From Halobacteriales archaeon (GTDB lineage Archaea; Thermoplasmatota; SW-10-69-26; JACQPN01; JAIVGT01): DNA of 6,772 nt. The DNA lies in NCBI GenBank assembly GCA_020201485.1, contig JAIVGT010000238.1, forward strand, positions 1-6,772, in the 5' to 3' direction. Below the pieces are notes generated by a model, which was given only the letters and a program-made list of their open reading frames with translations, was not told where the DNA came from and ran no database searches. Of the stretch, positions 6,000 through 6,772 are shown in pieces (positions within the stretch are counted from its first letter, which is position 1; every line of letters starts with the position of its first letter). The position numbers and the translations under genes are program-made.

Positions 6000-6425
6000 T
6001 CAGAGCCGCGCGCGCGTCGCCCAGACGTCCTCGGGCAGGTCGGCGTAGATGCCACCGAGGTCCTCGGCCTTCTCCGCGGCCTTCGCCCGGTGCTGCTGCG
6101 CCGCGCCCAGGATGCGGTCCTTGCGGAAGAGCCAGTAGTGGGTGCGCCACTCGCGGCCGTCGTAGAGCGTCGTCTCCTCGCGCTCCGTCGTCAGCAGGCC
6201 CTCCTCCTCGAGGATGTAGAACAGCTGGCGGTCCTCGGGCTCGAGGACGTTGTCGATGATGCGGTCGTTGAAGCCGAAGATGTCCATGACGAACTCGGCG
6301 TCGCGGTCCGACTCGTCGGGAATCAGGCCGATGCGCTCCTGGATGGCCTGCGAGAGGTCCTCGACGGTGATGATCTCCGTCGCGTACGTCGGCTGTTCCT
6401 TCTGCACCCGAGGATTGCGCATCAT
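6000..6425 (-). CDS. Small acidic winged-helix candidate, resembles archaeal DUF6015 family
   Basis: This 141-aa protein has no signal peptide and no membrane segment, so it is cytoplasmic. The start is the first of two adjacent ATG codons (6425 and 6422); the frame upstream is open but has no conserved character. Residues 18-34 (I-I-T-V-E-D-L...R-I-G-L) and 42-62 (D-A-E-F-V-M-D...I-I-D-N-V-L) look like helices. Residues 63-78 (E-P-E-D-R-Q-L-F-Y-I-L-E-E-E-G-L) resemble a recognition helix. The Thr/Glu-rich T-T-E-R-E-E-T-T-L-Y-D and H-Y-W-L-F segments resemble the strands of a wing. I recognise this from memory as similar to DUF6015, an uncharacterised archaeal family; no function is established. 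A winged-helix regulator or adaptor role is inference. It has no clear Shine-Dalgarno sequence. It is followed after 154 nt by the helicase on the same strand. Confidence 0.82.
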   Translation of the reverse strand: MMRNPRVQKEQPTYATEIITVEDLSQAIQERIGLIPDESDRDAEFVMDIFGFNDRIIDNVLEPEDRQLFYILEEEGLLTTEREETTLYDGREWRTHYWLFRKDRILGAAQQHRAKAAEKAEDLGGIYADLPEDVWATRARL

Positions 6426-6524
6426 GTCCGCACCGCACCCGATTCGACGCATCGCCGGAGCCGTTCCTGGCGACCATGCACCGGTGGTCGCCGTCTCCCC
6501 GCTGCGTGGTGCGGTCTGTGTCAC

Positions 6525-6545
6525 CGATGCTATTTCAAAGTATCG
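6525..6545 (-). promoter_or_regulatory. Imperfect palindrome in an AT-rich patch, possible promoter/operator of the DUF6015-like gene
   Basis: The half-sites CGATgCT and AGtATCG face each other around a TTTCAA-containing centre. The - strand centre reads CTTTGAAATAG, a poor TATA-like element about 100 nt before the start codon. This would imply a leader of roughly 75-80 nt. Regulator binding is inference from symmetry only. Confidence 0.3.
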
Positions 6546-6697
6546 CGGTCCGTGGTTCCGTTCCCTGTGCGGGGTTCCCGAACGGCCCGAGGTTGCCGCG
6601 GGGCAGGCGAGCAAGAGCCCACCCAGGGGCTCAGCCTTGTCGTCGGGGGGCGCGCCAGGTCCCGCTTGTCCTGCCTGTCCCCCGCGTGCCCAGGGAC

Positions 6698-6711
6698 CAA
6701 GGATTCATATA
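6698..6711 (+). promoter_or_regulatory. TATA-like promoter of the right-edge gene
   Basis: TTCATATA at 6704-6711 is preceded by the purine-rich CAAGGA (6698-6703), suitable as a BRE in the rightward direction. Standard spacing puts transcription start near 6733, giving a leader of about 17 nt before the ATG at 6750. The box is AT-rich against a GC-rich surround. The - strand reading, CTATATGA, lacks a purine-rich BRE. Confidence 0.5.
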
Positions 6712-6736
6712 GCGCGGCCTCGGTCCCCGCTCCCCC

Positions 6737-6741
6737 GGGAG
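6737..6741 (+). promoter_or_regulatory. Shine-Dalgarno sequence of the right-edge gene
   Basis: GGGAG lies 8 nt before the ATG at 6750, the same spacing as the AAGGAG of the methionine aminopeptidase gene. Together with the upstream TATA-like box it supports a real start codon. Confidence 0.45.
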
Positions 6742-6749
6742 CGGACTTC

Positions 6750-6772
6750 ATGGCCATCTGGCAGGCCCAATC
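6750..6772 (+). CDS. 5' end of an unidentified gene running off the window
   Basis: ATG at 6750 opens a frame M-A-I-W-Q-A-Q that continues to the window edge. Only seven complete codons are visible, so nothing can be said about the product. The call rests on a TATA-like box at 6704-6711, a Shine-Dalgarno sequence at 6737-6741 and the ATG, all at normal archaeal distances. It would be divergent from the DUF6015-like gene. Confidence 0.42.

Larger units (their letters stand above)
6426..6749. other. Divergent intergenic region between the DUF6015-like gene and the right-edge gene
   Basis: This 324-nt stretch has no credible protein-coding gene; the open frames here are Arg/Pro/Gly-rich shadows. 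It holds a 21-nt imperfect palindrome at 6525-6545. It has a short hairpin GAGCCC/GGGCTC (6615-6620 with 6627-6632), and longer-range pairing is possible between GGCAGG (6602-6607) and CCTGCC (6670-6675) and between GGTCCC (6658-6663) and GGGACC (6693-6698). It ends with the TATA-like element of the right-edge gene. In DNA this GC-rich, such short stems arise easily, so I do not call an RNA gene. Confidence 0.5.

Noticed and set aside
5846..6055. A 70-residue N-terminal extension of the helicase starting at ATG 6055
   Set aside because: It would overlap the DUF6015-like gene by 56 bases, is Arg/Ala/Gly-rich with no family match, and exceeds usual XPD length. GTG 5845 directly precedes the conserved Y-F-P-Y region.
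2777..6259. A 1160-codon open frame on the + strand, antisense to the helicase and part of the repeat protein
   Set aside because: It has no recognisable domain and low-complexity Arg/Glu/Ala/Val composition, and the opposite strand carries all ordered XPD motifs.
6476..6712. A 78-codon open frame on the + strand in the divergent region
   Set aside because: It is Arg/Pro-rich with no family character, and it runs over the promoter elements assigned to the right-edge gene.

Overview
The window is GC-rich archaeal DNA. The archaeal assignment rests on a type II methionine aminopeptidase, a single-domain Sm-like protein (SmAP), an XPD/Rad3 helicase with four Fe-S cysteines, a small acidic protein resembling the archaeal DUF6015 family, and AT-rich TATA-like elements that stand out from the GC-rich background. 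The proteins lack the extreme acidity of haloarchaea. A high-GC euryarchaeal lineage such as Thermoplasmatota is my best guess, but this is inference, not an identification.

Left part, + strand (1-1320): the 3' end of a Sua5/YrdC-type threonylcarbamoyl-AMP synthase (tRNA t6A modification) overlaps the start of a complete methionine aminopeptidase. The two are probably cotranscribed and translationally coupled.

Convergent gap (1321-1582): this short space is unusually dense in signals. It holds a T6 tract suited to ending the + strand transcript. It also holds a long nested hairpin followed by a T4 tract, suited to ending the leftward transcript. Between them on the - strand lie a canonical TATAAATA box, a body that can fold with a 7-bp closing stem, and a T5 tract. 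Their spacing fits a free-standing small RNA of about 75 nt, which is the most interesting observation in the window.

Middle and right, - strand (1583-6425): in transcription order these are a DUF6015-like winged-helix candidate, the XPD-family helicase (GTG start, 637 aa), SmAP (TTG start, 71 aa), and a 667-aa secreted protein with 13 copies of an Asp-rich G-D-D-x-[YF] repeat. The helicase-SmAP gap is 39 nt and the SmAP-repeat protein gap is 90 nt, with no visible promoter in either, so these three may form one transcript. That would link DNA repair/helicase, RNA-binding and surface/secreted functions only by position.

Right edge (6426-6772): a 324-nt divergent region holds a 21-nt imperfect palindrome upstream of the DUF6015-like gene. 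Near the end, a TATA-like box, a Shine-Dalgarno sequence and an ATG are correctly spaced for a + strand gene that runs off the window. Very long antisense ORFs occur throughout and are GC-driven shadows.
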